This document shows positions 1-8,416 of a stretch of DNA of 32,184 nt, piece after piece; the first letter of the stretch is position 1; each line of letters begins with the position of its first letter. Source of the DNA: Chloroflexota bacterium. Lineage in GTDB: Bacteria > Chloroflexota > Ktedonobacteria > Ktedonobacterales > JADMIN01. The stretch lies in NCBI GenBank assembly GCA_021814145.1, contig JAKAIY010000029.1, positions 1 to 32,184 on the forward strand. Reading direction: 5' to 3'. A model generated the notes under the pieces. The model made no database searches and was not told where the DNA came from. It worked only from the letters and a program-made list of their open reading frames with translations. The position numbers and the translations under genes are program-made.

Positions 1-152
1 CCGGATGGGGTGGGCAGGTTGCGGGCCGGTCGCTCGAACGCACCCAGGCGGCGGGCGTTCAGGCCGAACACCGCGAAGAAATCGCGCCAGAAGGATTGCG
101 CGTCCGCCTGTTCGCTGGTCGCGTCAGGGAGTGAAGGCGTTGTTCCGTCCAT
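1..152 (-). CDS. DNA methyltransferase of restriction-modification type, N-terminal fragment (runs off the left edge)
   Basis: Only the first 50 codons are in the window. After an ATG at 152 and about 20 variable residues comes FWRDFFAVFGLNARRLGAFE, which resembles the opening of large class I SAM-dependent DNA methyltransferases of the type IIG/MmeI-like group, where an F-W-x-D-F-F-x-V-F-G segment is followed by R-R-x-x-x-F-E. Those proteins methylate adenine in duplex DNA and may carry a nuclease domain. The catalytic NPPY and SAM-binding motifs would lie outside the window, so the activity cannot be confirmed. The frame stays open upstream to a TAG at 291-293, but the ATG at 152 fits the family's usual N-terminus. 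No good Shine-Dalgarno site precedes it. Confidence 0.6.
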   Translation of the reverse strand, partial: MDGTTPSLPDATSEQADAQSFWRDFFAVFGLNARRLGAFERPARNLPTPS

Positions 153-293
153 GGTGGGAGGCGTGGCCTGTGGCGTCCCGGCGGGAGAAGTTGTCCGCGC
201 CTCCTCGGCGGACGACCCGCGCGTCCGGCCTACCCGGCGGCGGGTAAGAGAGGTATCCTGATCGTCTGGCACACAGGCCTCCTGAAATGTCTA

Positions 294-1975
294 CAACCCA
301 CGGCATTCGCGCGTGGTCTGGTGGTAAAAGCTCAAAAAACACATCGGGCGCATATAGGTGGTTGGGCTATGGGCGCGCGGTATGGGCGCGGCGCCTGAAA
401 GCGCGCATAAAATCGTCGAAAAATGTCAGGGTCAGGCGCGTCTGGATCGCCAGGCTACCAGTCCGCGCTCCCCAGCGTGCGCGCCGCCCGCAAGTATCTT
501 GGGAAATTCCAGCGTTCCCCACTCTCTCAGCCATATCCGCTCTATGATCGTCTGTAGTCGCCGCTGTGGCCTCATGACCTTGTGGCCACAGCGCGCCGTC
601 GCTGGCGAATCGCCGGGCGCGCTCCCCGCGGCGTCTCCCTTGTACTCTCCCCCAAACACGCTTCCGGCCAGTCCAGATGCGGAACAGCGGCCTGTCGGGA
701 CATTCGGCGGAGCATCCCATCGTGGCGGCGCGCCTGCCAGAGCCAGCGTCATGAGAGGCGCGCTACAGCGCCAGCGATTACGACTGGCCGCCTGGCATTT
801 CCATTAGAAACGCGCCAGAGAATGGCGCGCATGGCGCGCTGGAAGCTGGATAATCCAGATAGCTGGCGCGCTGGAGAGCGGCTCGACGCGCGGGCGCCGT
901 TTTCAATGGCGCGTGGAGCGCGAACACCAGGATACGGCGCACGACGCCGCGATGTCTGCGACGCTCGCGAAAAGCAACGAGAAACATACCGTGAGTGAGC
1001 GTCAGACGCGGGCGCTTCCGCGCGCTCCGGAACGCATGAGCGCATCCCGCGTGAATCGCGCTGACTCAGGTAAAACGTGCGGCGCTGGAGATAGGGGCGC
1101 GAGCGGATCAGGAGAATCGGTCAGAGAAAAGCTCTCCGCGTCTTCAAACGGATGGGCGCGCGCTGGCCGCACACACTAGCCTTTGTGGTCCCCCTTTGTT
1201 ATAGCAGGTTCCACCGGGATTGTCCACAACCACACGGAACCGCTTCCCGATGTGGCAAGCGCCTGATCGCGCCAGTCCCGTCCGCTGGAGTGTCGAGCGG
1301 GGTGCGGGAGCGCGCGGCGCGCTGGAACCGCGCATGCCGCTCAACCAGTCGAGCGGCTGGATGGAATTGCCGTCACACACGCGAAGCGTGAAAGAGATGC
1401 GGCGATATTCAGGATAAAGCGCGCATGCGCGCCGCACTGTTCGCGGGGAGCCTCAGAGGTCATGAACGGCCCTGCGGCGGGTGGCTCCAGCGCGCATGGG
1501 AATGTGTCGGGCGTGCGCGTTGATAGCAGTATACCACGCCTGGGCGCCCCCAGGCCAACATCCCCCAAATCCGTGCAGGGCCTTCGAATTGTTGAGCTTT
1601 CCGCGCCGCGCGTACGAGATTGAGCCGGCGCAGGCCGGCTTCGTGACCGCCAGGCGAGCGGAGCGAAGCCCCCCGTGCGGGTTCGGGGTTCCCGCACGGG
1701 GCCCTTAGGCGCGGCTTTAGCCGCCAGCCGCCAGCTTCCACGGCCACCCATGTGACCAGCCCATCTGGGCGCGCGTTCTGGATAATAGAACAAATATTCT
1801 ATATACTGTTCCGTGTGAGCGGCGCCACACGCGGCGCCCTGACCAGTGGAGCGTGTCTGCGGAGCGTGAAGACGGATAGCGCGGGCGAACAGGCGAACAC
1901 CAGAAGAACGGCGCGGCGCCCCGGCGTGACAAGGGAGGCTCCGCGCCTGGGCCAGGCTAACGTGGTCTGACATGA
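294..1975. other. gene-poor, GC-rich stretch of about 1.7 kb
   Basis: I find no ORF here with protein-like composition and a ribosome-binding site. The open frames are Arg/Pro/Ala-rich by-products of GCGC-rich DNA. The stretch contains a short inverted repeat (CTGTGGCC...GGCCACAG, about 565-592), one DnaA-box-like TTGTCCACA at 1220-1228, a perfect 11-bp hairpin at 1671-1701, and an AT-rich island at 1781-1811 with TATACT at 1802-1807. It could be decayed coding sequence, a long regulatory region or an unrecognised RNA. Confidence 0.5.
1671..1701. other. perfect 11-bp inverted repeat (hairpin)
   Basis: CCCCGTGCGGG at 1671-1681 and CCCGCACGGGG at 1691-1701 pair perfectly around a 9-nt loop. 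Neither side has a T-run, so it is not a classic intrinsic terminator. It lies in the gene-free stretch, about 290 bp before the gene at 1991. Confidence 0.5.
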
Positions 1976-1990
1976 TGGAGGGTACACGAG

Positions 1991-2512
1991 ATGGGTTGGC
2001 TTTGGAGCGGGCGCGGCAAGCCGCGCAGCCGTCCGCGAGTGGCGCGGGCGATCGTTGAGGCGCATGACGCGCATACAGGCGCGGCCCCAGAGCTGGGCGG
2101 CGCGACGGCGCTGATGGAGCAGGCGCTCTGGTCGCACGACCAGCCCACGCCCGTCCAGCGGCGCGCGGCGCCGGGCGGGTGGAGCGCGCCGGATGGTGGC
2201 ATGGCCGCCCGCGCGGAGCTGGGGGTGAGCCTGGTGGGCGCAGCCCCAGCCCGGCGGCATGATTTCGGCAATGTTGGCCTCCTCCTCGAGCGCGCCGAGG
2301 ATACCGCCCGCAAGCTGGGCCGCAGTCGCGCCGAGATGTGGGAGGAGGCCCTGCGCGCCTGGCTGGAGACCCAGGCCGCGAGCGCGCTCGATGAGGGTGG
2401 CGAGACTGGCGAGGGCGCCAAGGCCGCGCCGCGCCCCTGGCTCTTCGAAGCGCGACGCCAGCGTGTCTGGGGCGAGATTGACGAGACGCTGAGCGACCTG
2501 CGCAGCGCATAG
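1991..2512 (+). CDS. small protein with a possible ribbon-helix-helix-like segment
   Basis: A 173-residue protein starting at an ATG preceded by GGAGGG (about 1977-1982). Residues 1-90 are Ala/Gly/Pro-rich and unrecognised. Around residues 94-131, GLLLERAEDTARKLGRSRAE followed by MWEEALRAWLE has the pattern of a ribbon-helix-helix (CopG/MetJ-like) unit: a short hydrophobic strand, a helix, G-R-S-R, then a second helix ending W/Y-L-E. The final 20 residues look helical and charged. No toxin-like partner is adjacent; the next gene is convergent. An AT-rich island with TATACT lies about 180 bp upstream. The gene is plausible, the RHH assignment tentative, and DNA binding is not shown. Confidence 0.5.
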   Translation: MGWLWSGRGKPRSRPRVARAIVEAHDAHTGAAPELGGATALMEQALWSHDQPTPVQRRAAPGGWSAPDGGMAARAELGVSLVGAAPARRHDFGNVGLLLERAEDTARKLGRSRAEMWEEALRAWLETQAASALDEGGETGEGAKAAPRPWLFEARRQRVWGEIDETLSDLRSA

Positions 2513-2591
2513 CGGGCGAGCGGGTAAGGTGAGAGGGCGAGGCGCTGGGGGCGGCCAGGCGGCGGGGCGCCGTGGAGGAAGGAGAAGCGGC

Positions 2592-4271
2592 TTACTCGCG
2601 CCCGGCGGCCTCCTCTTTCTCCACCGCCCCCTCCAGCCCCGTCGCCTGCAGGCAGAGGTCGAGCAGGAGCAGCGCGCCGGCCCGCTCTGGCGCGCTAACT
2701 CCCGTAACGCCCACACGTCGCAACTCCTCCTCGTCTTCATCGCGGGCGATACGCGCGAGGATGGGCGCCGAGGGGTTGACGCGGCGCGTGGCGCGCACGA
2801 TCTCGCGCGTGGCGCCGGAGTCGGGCAGCGCGACGACCACCAGCCGCGCGCGCTCGGGATGCGCCGCCGACAGGATGATGGGGGAGGAAGCGTCCCCATA
2901 GATGACAGGAATTCGCTCAGCCCGTACCAGCCGCGCCAGGCGCAGGTCCTGCTCGATCACCGCGACCGGGAGGCCATTCTGGCGCAGCCCACGCGCGACG
3001 TAGCTGCCCACGCGCCCGTAGCCGATGATGAGGGCGTGATCGCGCAACGTCTCCGCCTCGCGACTCCACCAGGATGAGTGGGTGATGTAGCGTCGCATGA
3101 CCGGCGCGCGCTCCAGCAGCCGCTCCAGGGCAGGGACAGCCTGAAAACCGAGCGGGGTGAGCAGGATCGTCAGAATGGAGGCGGCCAGGATGAGGCTGTA
3201 GAGGTCCGCCGAGATCGCGCCTACATCGAGGCCCCGCTGCGCCAGCACATAGCTGAACTCGCCGAGCGAGACCATGCCCAGGCTCGTGAACAGAGTCGTC
3301 CGGACGCCAAGACGGAAGGGCAGGATGGCCACCAGCGTGATCAGCGTCTTGGCGGCGATGATAAAGAGCGTCAGCCCGATCACGGACGGCAGGTTGCTCA
3401 TGATGAAGCGGGGATTGACGAGCATGCCGATGGAAACGAAGAACAGGGTCGCGAACAGGTTGCGCATCGGCACAACCTCCGCGATGACCCGGTGCTCAAA
3501 CTCGGACTCGGTGAGCAGAAGGCCGCCCAGGAACGCGCCGAGCGCCGGCGAGAGACCGAGGAGCGCGCTGATGGTCGCGGTACCCAGCGCGAGCGTCACG
3601 GCGGTCAGGATGAACAGCTCAGGCGAGCGCAGCCGCTCAACCCGCGCCATGATGCCCGGCACGACCCGCACGCCCAGGAAGAGCACCGTGGCGATAAAAA
3701 CGCCGGCCCGCGCCAGGATGAGCGCGAGATTGAGCAGGCTGACGCCAGAGCCAGCGGTTATGGGAGGCAGCAGCACGATCATGAACACGACCGCCAGGTC
3801 CTGCACGATCAGCATGCCAAGCAGCGTGCGCCCATGATTTGAGGCGGCCTCGCCGCGATCGAGCAGCGTTTTGAGGATCACCATCGTGCTGCTGATGGAA
3901 ATGACGCCGCCGAAGAACAGACTTTGTGAGGCTGGCCAGCCGATCAGCAGGCCCAGCCCAAATCCCGCCGCTATCAGCAGGAGCGCCTGAATGGAAACGC
4001 CGATGAGCGCGACATTGCGCACGCGCGCCAGCTCTTTGAGCGAGAACTCGATGCCAAGCGCGAACATCAGAAAAACAACGCCGATCTCAGCCAGCGCGGC
4101 GATCTGCTCACGATCTCCCACAAAGCCAGGCGTGAACGGGCCAAGCGCGACGCCAGCGAGCAAATAGCCCAGGATCACCGACTGATGCAGCCGGTGCGCG
4201 ATGAGGCCGCCGATCAGGGCCGCCGTCACGGCGATGGCTACATTGAGGATGAGGTGAAATTGGGCGCCCAC
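2592..4271 (-). CDS. KefB-type monovalent cation:proton antiporter with RCK (TrkA-N) domain
   Basis: A 559-residue inner-membrane antiporter of the CPA2 group. Residues 1 to about 380 form a Na+/H+-exchanger-type domain of about 12 hydrophobic segments, including LIAHRLHQSVILGYLLAGVA and EFSLKEL. From about residue 410 comes a Rossmann-type TrkA-N/RCK domain with GYGRVG at about 417-422 and a following acidic residue after the second strand (VIEQD), typical of nucleotide-gated K+/H+ transport. The C-terminus is a short acidic EKEEAAG tail. I place the start at a GTG at 4271, with AAGGAG nine bases upstream, rather than at the longer in-frame ATG at 4388, because the extra 39 residues are not hydrophobic or conserved-looking. 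It is transcribed away from the gene at 4480. The exact ion (K+ or Na+) cannot be read from sequence. Confidence 0.85.
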   Translation of the reverse strand: MGAQFHLILNVAIAVTAALIGGLIAHRLHQSVILGYLLAGVALGPFTPGFVGDREQIAALAEIGVVFLMFALGIEFSLKELARVRNVALIGVSIQALLLIAAGFGLGLLIGWPASQSLFFGGVISISSTMVILKTLLDRGEAASNHGRTLLGMLIVQDLAVVFMIVLLPPITAGSGVSLLNLALILARAGVFIATVLFLGVRVVPGIMARVERLRSPELFILTAVTLALGTATISALLGLSPALGAFLGGLLLTESEFEHRVIAEVVPMRNLFATLFFVSIGMLVNPRFIMSNLPSVIGLTLFIIAAKTLITLVAILPFRLGVRTTLFTSLGMVSLGEFSYVLAQRGLDVGAISADLYSLILAASILTILLTPLGFQAVPALERLLERAPVMRRYITHSSWWSREAETLRDHALIIGYGRVGSYVARGLRQNGLPVAVIEQDLRLARLVRAERIPVIYGDASSPIILSAAHPERARLVVVALPDSGATREIVRATRRVNPSAPILARIARDEDEEELRRVGVTGVSAPERAGALLLLDLCLQATGLEGAVEKEEAAGRE

Positions 4272-4479
4272 AGAATCGCACTCCTTCTCAGGCCGGGTCC
4301 ATCCACTATATCTCAATATACCGCCTTGCGCTTGCCGCGCGGGCGCAAGCCTCCGCGCGGCCCCAACACAGATCCGCCCATCTGGCATATACTGGTCACT
4401 GCGCTCTGGTTATCGCGGAGGCGCCACCGGCGCGTTCGCGTCAAAACGTCGGAAGTTCCAGCATTGAGAGGCATTCCTG

Positions 4480-4887
4480 ATGTCCCAAAACGCGCCGCGC
4501 GAGTCCGCGCCGCCCGCGCTCTTCGATCCCGCCAGTGTACGAGCGCGCGACTACGAGCCCGCCGCCGTGGTCGCGCTCGCCATCTGGTGTATGGCAAGCG
4601 TCGTGCTGATGTTCTACGGCAATGCGCTGCTGGACACCTCCGGGCTGGGCCTGGCGGTCGCCGAGGTCGCCGTGCTGCTGCTCATTGACCGCCACGGCTT
4701 CTATACCGGCGTCGGCCTGTTCCATGTGGAGCGGTGGAGCAAGGCGCAACGTGTGACGCTGGCCATCGCCGAGGTCCCGCTCTTTCTCTTCGCGCTCGTC
4801 ATCTACGTCATTCGCGTCGGCATGCTGAAGTTCTCCCAGTTGCCGTCCTCTCCGTCGGGCTCCGGCGGCGACCGGCGCTCACGCTAG
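4480..4887 (+). CDS. small membrane protein of unknown function
   Basis: A 135-residue protein with an N-terminal polar stretch of about 25 residues, then about three or four hydrophobic segments (AVVALAIWCMASVVLMFYG; LAVAEVAVLLLI; VTLAIAEVPLFLFALVIYVI) and a basic C-terminal tail ending GGDRRSR. The start ATG follows GAGAGG by about nine bases. Its stop lies 15 bp before the trehalose-phosphatase start, so the two probably form an operon. A TATACT hexamer at 4388-4393 lies about 90 bp upstream without a convincing -35. I do not recognise the family. Confidence 0.65.
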   Translation: MSQNAPRESAPPALFDPASVRARDYEPAAVVALAIWCMASVVLMFYGNALLDTSGLGLAVAEVAVLLLIDRHGFYTGVGLFHVERWSKAQRVTLAIAEVPLFLFALVIYVIRVGMLKFSQLPSSPSGSGGDRRSR

Positions 4888-4902
4888 GAGCGGGTGTGTT
4901 CC

Positions 4903-5772
4903 ATGAAGACGCCTCACCCCAGACCCTGGCCCTCTCCCGAAGCGGAGGCCGCGCTGCTGGCCGCGCTCTCATCGCGCCCGTGCGGCCTCTTCTCCGATAT
5001 GGATGGCGTCCTCAGCCCGATCGTTGACTCGCCCGACGCCGCCGTCCTGGCGCCCGGCGCGCTGGGCGCGCTGGTAGCCGCCCAGCGGAGCTTCGCCGCC
5101 GTCGGAATCATCTCAGGCCGCGACCCGCGTGACCTCTGGCGCATGGCTCCCGCGCCCGGCCTGATCTACGCTGGCAACCACGGCTTCGAGCGGCTCACCC
5201 TGGATTTCGGCGGCGCATTCCGTGTCGAAACGATTCCCGAGGCGCAGCCCTGGCGCGATCCCGTCCACCAGGCGCTGGAAGCCCTGCGCGCCGAGCTGGG
5301 GCCGGCCCTGCCCGGCGCCATCTTCGAGGATAAAGGCGTCACCGCCAGCCTCCACGTCCGCCAGACGGCAGACCCGGAAACAGCGGAGCGCGCCGCGCTC
5401 GCCGCCGCCCGCCGCGTCGCCCGCCGCTACGGTCTGCGCGTGACGCGCGGGCGCCTCGTCGTGGAGCTGCGCCCGCCCATCACGATAAACAAGGGCATTG
5501 TCATCACCAGCCTCTGCCGCGAGCGCGGCCTGCGCGGCGTCATCTACCTTGGCGACGACCGCACCGACATGGACGCGTTCCACGCCATCCGCCGCCTCGC
5601 CACGGAGACGCCGGAGTTCCATGCGGCCAGCGTCGCGGTCCTCAGCGACGAGGCGCCGCCGGGCCTCGCGCGCGCGGCGGATGTCACCGTCACCGGCGTC
5701 ACGGGCGTAGTGGCGCTGCTGGAGTGGCTGGCCGGGCGCGCCGCTTCACGTGATGGCGGCGCGCCCGCGTAA
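4903..5772 (+). CDS. otsB: trehalose-6-phosphate phosphatase-like HAD enzyme
   Basis: A 289-residue HAD-superfamily phosphatase expected to remove phosphate from trehalose 6-phosphate, the last step of OtsAB trehalose synthesis. Visible motifs: DMDGVLSPI (nucleophile Asp32, acid/base Asp34); ISGRD, the usual HAD motif II region; YAGNHGFE, characteristic of trehalose-phosphatases; a Lys in IEDKG/TINKG; and GDDRTDMDAF from about residue 217 with the Mg-binding Asp residues. I use the ATG at 4903 because GGAG at 4887-4890 is 12 bases upstream; the GTG at 4894 would sit only 3 bases from it. No otsA is next to it. Related HAD sugar phosphatases (mannosyl- or glucosyl-3-phosphoglycerate phosphatase) are a less likely alternative. 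Confidence 0.85.
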   Translation: MKTPHPRPWPSPEAEAALLAALSSRPCGLFSDMDGVLSPIVDSPDAAVLAPGALGALVAAQRSFAAVGIISGRDPRDLWRMAPAPGLIYAGNHGFERLTLDFGGAFRVETIPEAQPWRDPVHQALEALRAELGPALPGAIFEDKGVTASLHVRQTADPETAERAALAAARRVARRYGLRVTRGRLVVELRPPITINKGIVITSLCRERGLRGVIYLGDDRTDMDAFHAIRRLATETPEFHAASVAVLSDEAPPGLARAADVTVTGVTGVVALLEWLAGRAASRDGGAPA

Positions 5773-5888
5773 GGCGCGCATAGGGCGAAAGTACGCGCCC
5801 TGGCTCCATCGCGTCGCGATTCAGCTAGAATGGTCGCGAACCTCATCCTTCCCAAAACACCCCACGCGCGGAAAGATGGCGAAACGGC

Positions 5889-6953
5889 ATGACAAGGACT
5901 TCACGGGGCGGGCGAATGATCGCGTCCGCGTCCCGCCCGCTCATCTGGCTGGTAATGATGGTGACGCTGGCGGGCTGCGGCGCGCCGCTCAGCGCGGCCC
6001 GGCCAGCCGCTACCGCTACGCCCGCGACGCCGGCCGCCATTCCCATGCCGCCGATGCTCGGCGCGTACCATATCTTCGCCGCCGACCTGCTCACCGGCGA
6101 TGTCGCCTCCCTCGGCGCGCAGACAGTCAACGTCTCGCGCAGCGTCCACGGCCTCGGTCTCTCACCCCATGACCACTGGCTCTACGTCACCGACGTATCC
6201 GGCGACCGCCTGGTCGCCTATCGCCTTCAGAATGGGCGCCTCTCCGATGAGCGCGCGGCGGCGGTTGGCGACTATCCCGTCCACATGGTGGAGACCACCG
6301 ACCAGCGGTTCATCTTCGTCACCAACTTCTATGGCGCCAGTGTCTCCGTCGTCTCGCTCCAGACCTGGCGCGTGGTCAGGACCATCGCGACGCCGCGCAG
6401 CCCCCACGGCATTGTTCTCTCGCCTGATGGACGCTACGCCTACGTCGCGTGCTACCTGGGACACGCCATCGCCGTGCTGGATGTCGCGACGCAAACGCTC
6501 GTCGCGACCATCCCCTTCCCGGCGCAGGCGCAGCCCTTCGGCCTGGCCATTAGCCCCGATGGCCGCTATGTCTACGCCAGCGACAACTTCTCGGGCCGGC
6601 TCTACGTCGCGGATACAGCGACGCGGCGGCTGATTACGGGCGTGTCGGTCGGGCAGCGCCCCGCCCTGATCGCCCGCTCGCCCAACGGGCGCACGCTCTA
6701 CGTCGCGAACGGGGCCTCGCGCAGCGTCAGTGTCCTCGATATCGGCGCGGACCCCGCCGCGCCTCGCGTCATCACGACCATCCCCATCACCGGCTATCCC
6801 CACGGCATCGCCATCACACCCGATGGCCGCTACGTGATCGTCGCCGATACCGCTGGCGGCCAGCTCTCGGTGATTGACACGCTGACGGAGCGGGTGATCG
6901 CCGATGTCAGCGGCTTGCGCTATCCCAACGACGCCATCGCCACAGCCGCGTAG
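5889..6953 (+). CDS. YncE-like YVTN beta-propeller lipoprotein
   Basis: A 354-residue exported protein. The N-terminus has basic residues, a hydrophobic stretch and the lipobox LAGC near residue 30, so it is probably a lipid-anchored surface protein. After a Pro/Ala/Thr linker come about seven blades of the YVTN/YncE type, each carrying variants of SPDGRYAYVA followed by I-x-V-L-D and a T-x-x-V-x-x-I strand (for example PHGIVLSPDGRYAYVAC, FGLAISPDGRYVYASD, PHGIAITPDGRYVIVADT). Such propellers bind partners or ligands, and function cannot be assigned from the fold. An alternative start is the ATG at 5916, which would still keep the signal peptide. It lies 116 bp after otsB. Confidence 0.8.
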   Translation: MTRTSRGGRMIASASRPLIWLVMMVTLAGCGAPLSAARPAATATPATPAAIPMPPMLGAYHIFAADLLTGDVASLGAQTVNVSRSVHGLGLSPHDHWLYVTDVSGDRLVAYRLQNGRLSDERAAAVGDYPVHMVETTDQRFIFVTNFYGASVSVVSLQTWRVVRTIATPRSPHGIVLSPDGRYAYVACYLGHAIAVLDVATQTLVATIPFPAQAQPFGLAISPDGRYVYASDNFSGRLYVADTATRRLITGVSVGQRPALIARSPNGRTLYVANGASRSVSVLDIGADPAAPRVITTIPITGYPHGIAITPDGRYVIVADTAGGQLSVIDTLTERVIADVSGLRYPNDAIATAA

Positions 6954-7018
6954 CGCCATTCCCCGCTGTCGTACAATGCCCAGAGAGGGATAGCGCGGCC
7001 AGGGAGGCGCCCATTCAC

Positions 7019-7048
7019 ATGAGAGGAGGCTGCAAACGAGGAGGTTGA
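7019..7048 (+). CDS. possible nine-codon leader ORF containing the pfk ribosome-binding site
   Basis: ATG at 7019 begins MRGGCKRGG and stops at a TGA (7046-7048), six bases before the phosphofructokinase ATG. GGGAGG lies about 11 bases upstream. The strong GAGGAGG for the downstream gene is inside this ORF, so ribosomes finishing here would be well placed to reinitiate. It may equally be a chance ORF. Confidence 0.2.
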   Translation: MRGGCKRGG

Positions 7049-7053
7049 GCGCT

Positions 7054-8007
7054 ATGCGCATCGCGGTGTTAATGAGTGGTGGTGATGCGCCCGCGATGAA
7101 CGCCGTCCTGCGCGCCATCACCCGCTACGCTCTGGGGCATCGCGCCGAGGTGATCGGCATCCATGACGGCTTCTACGGGCTGCTCGCCGGCCTGACCAGC
7201 CCGCTGACGCACGTGGATGTGCGCGGGCTGGAGGAGCGGGGCGGCGCCTGGCTCGGCAGCGCGCGCGAACCGCGAATGCTCAGCCACATCTTCCAGAAGC
7301 GCGCGGCGCGGCGCCTGCGCGACATGGATGTCAGCTCGCTGATCGTCATCGGCGGCAATGGCAGCCAGCGCGGCAGCTACGCGCTGGAGCGCCTGGGCGC
7401 GCGGGTGATCGGCGTCGCCTCGACGATTGACAACGATCTGGCTGAGTTCGACACCACGCTCGGCGTGGACACGGCGATCACCGCCGCCACCCGCGCGATT
7501 GACGATCTCAAGACCACCGCGACCAGCCACCGGCGCGTGTTTATCGTGGAGGTGATGGGCCGCCATTCGGGCTATCTCGCCACGCGCGCCGCCCTCGCCT
7601 CAGGGGCGGACCTGGCGCTTGTCCCCGAGGCGCCCATCGAGGCGTGGGACGTGCTGGCCACCGTCCGCCGCGCCTTCCTCGCGGGTGAGCGGCACGCGAT
7701 CATCGTCGCCGCCGAGGGCTTTCCCACCCCCTCGTCGGAGGTCCTCTTCCGGCTGCGGCGCAACGGCATAGACGCCCGGCTCTCCGTGCTGGGCCACCTT
7801 CAGCGCGGCGCCCAGCCGACCGCCGCTGACCGGCTGCTCGCCGCGCGCATGGCCGTCGAAGCGGTCGAAGCGGCGCTGGCCGGCGATCATGGCTTCGTCC
7901 TCGGCCCCTCGCGCGGCGACATTGTCCGCGTCTCCTTCGCGGCCGCCACCAGCCCCTGCGTCAAAGTCACCGCCGACGATGTGCGCATTATCCGCGCTCT
8001 CGCCTGA
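7054..8007 (+). CDS. 6-phosphofructokinase family protein with variant Mg-site motif
   Basis: A 317-residue protein of normal bacterial PFK length, expected to phosphorylate fructose 6-phosphate in glycolysis. Motifs in order: GGDAPAMN (residues 9-16, where the usual form is GGDAPGMN); GGNGS (100-104, where ATP-PFKs have GGDGS); TIDND (124-128, with the catalytic Asp at 126); VEVMGRHSGYLA (from about 165); LVPEAP; and LGHLQRGAQPTAADR near the C-terminus. Gly103 matches the residue that favours ATP over pyrophosphate. Asn102 replaces the Asp that helps hold Mg-ATP in E. coli PfkA. The ATG at 7054 is chosen because GAGGAGG (7038-7044) lies nine bases upstream. The fold is certain; substrate and phosphoryl donor are less so. 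Confidence 0.85.
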   Translation: MRIAVLMSGGDAPAMNAVLRAITRYALGHRAEVIGIHDGFYGLLAGLTSPLTHVDVRGLEERGGAWLGSAREPRMLSHIFQKRAARRLRDMDVSSLIVIGGNGSQRGSYALERLGARVIGVASTIDNDLAEFDTTLGVDTAITAATRAIDDLKTTATSHRRVFIVEVMGRHSGYLATRAALASGADLALVPEAPIEAWDVLATVRRAFLAGERHAIIVAAEGFPTPSSEVLFRLRRNGIDARLSVLGHLQRGAQPTAADRLLAARMAVEAVEAALAGDHGFVLGPSRGDIVRVSFAAATSPCVKVTADDVRIIRALA

Positions 8008-8070
8008 GGGAGCGGATAATCACGGCCCATGCGGGCGCGGCGCGGCTGGACGCCGCTTGCCCGCGCATGG

Positions 8071-8105
8071 TACACTCTTGCCAACGTCCGGTTATTCCAA
8101 GGAGG
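8071..8105 (+). promoter_or_regulatory. -10-like TACACT and strong Shine-Dalgarno of the 34-codon ORF
   Basis: TACACT (8071-8076), with a weak TGGACG -35 (8047-8052, 18-bp spacer), precedes AAGGAGG (8099-8105). The latter is seven bases from the ATG at 8113. The ribosome-binding site is much better than that of the ABC transporter gene that follows. Confidence 0.35.
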
Positions 8106-8112
8106 CGCGCAT

Positions 8113-8217
8113 ATGCCCGCAACACTGTCTCATGCCCCTTGCGTCACTGGTGTGGCCAGCACAGAAGCGCGCGCCCCGTCATCACGCGAAGTGATTCCCA
8201 TTTTCCCGGTTCGCTGA
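8113..8217 (+). CDS. 34-codon ORF upstream of the ABC exporter genes
   Basis: The ATG at 8113 follows a strong AAGGAGG by seven bases and opens a 34-residue frame ending FPVR. The peptide has one Cys, is rich in Ala, Ser, Thr and Pro, and has no membrane segment. I recognise no family. It lies 199 bp before the exporter operon, so it could be a leader peptide, a small peptide exported by that transporter, or chance. An inverted repeat ATCAC-GCGAA-GTGAT (8181-8195) sits in its 3' part. Confidence 0.4.
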   Translation: MPATLSHAPCVTGVASTEARAPSSREVIPIFPVR

Positions 8218-8416
8218 AGCCATCCGAACGCCCGCAAGTTTCCTGGGCGCTTTGATGTTTTTCCCCTCGCTCCTGGCGACGCGACGGCCACAAGCGCCCT
8301 CTCGCTTCGTGACCGTTTCTGTGTTCCCATCCTCACGTCCAGCGTAGAGACACCGCTGGCCCCAGGGGGCGATCACCCTGCGGCTATTGGCTCTCCTACG
8401 ACGACACAGGATGGTT
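8218..8416. other. untranslated region before the ABC exporter operon
   Basis: About 200 bp with no supported gene between the small ORF and the first ABC gene. The base composition is less GCGC-rich than the flanks, with a TTTGATGTTTTTCCCC stretch at about 8250. I see no clear terminator, promoter or known riboswitch. Confidence 0.3.

Noticed and set aside
1220-1228. TTGTCCACA resembles a DnaA box, raising the idea of oriC in the gene-free stretch.
   Set aside because: A single box without a cluster, an AT-rich unwinding element or a dnaA neighbour is not evidence for an origin.
1788-1799. GAACAAATATTC looks like a Gram-positive LexA box (GAAC-N4-GTTC).
   Set aside because: One core mismatch and no SOS gene downstream; too weak to call.
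1341-2510. Long open frame on the minus strand (389 codons) overlapping the RHH-like gene.
   Set aside because: Composition is almost wholly Arg, Pro, Ala and Ser with no fold-like pattern; it is a shadow of GC-rich DNA.
3078-3842. Long plus-strand frame opposite the antiporter gene.
   Set aside because: The minus strand encodes a clear membrane antiporter; the plus frame is Asp/Arg/Glu-rich antisense of it.
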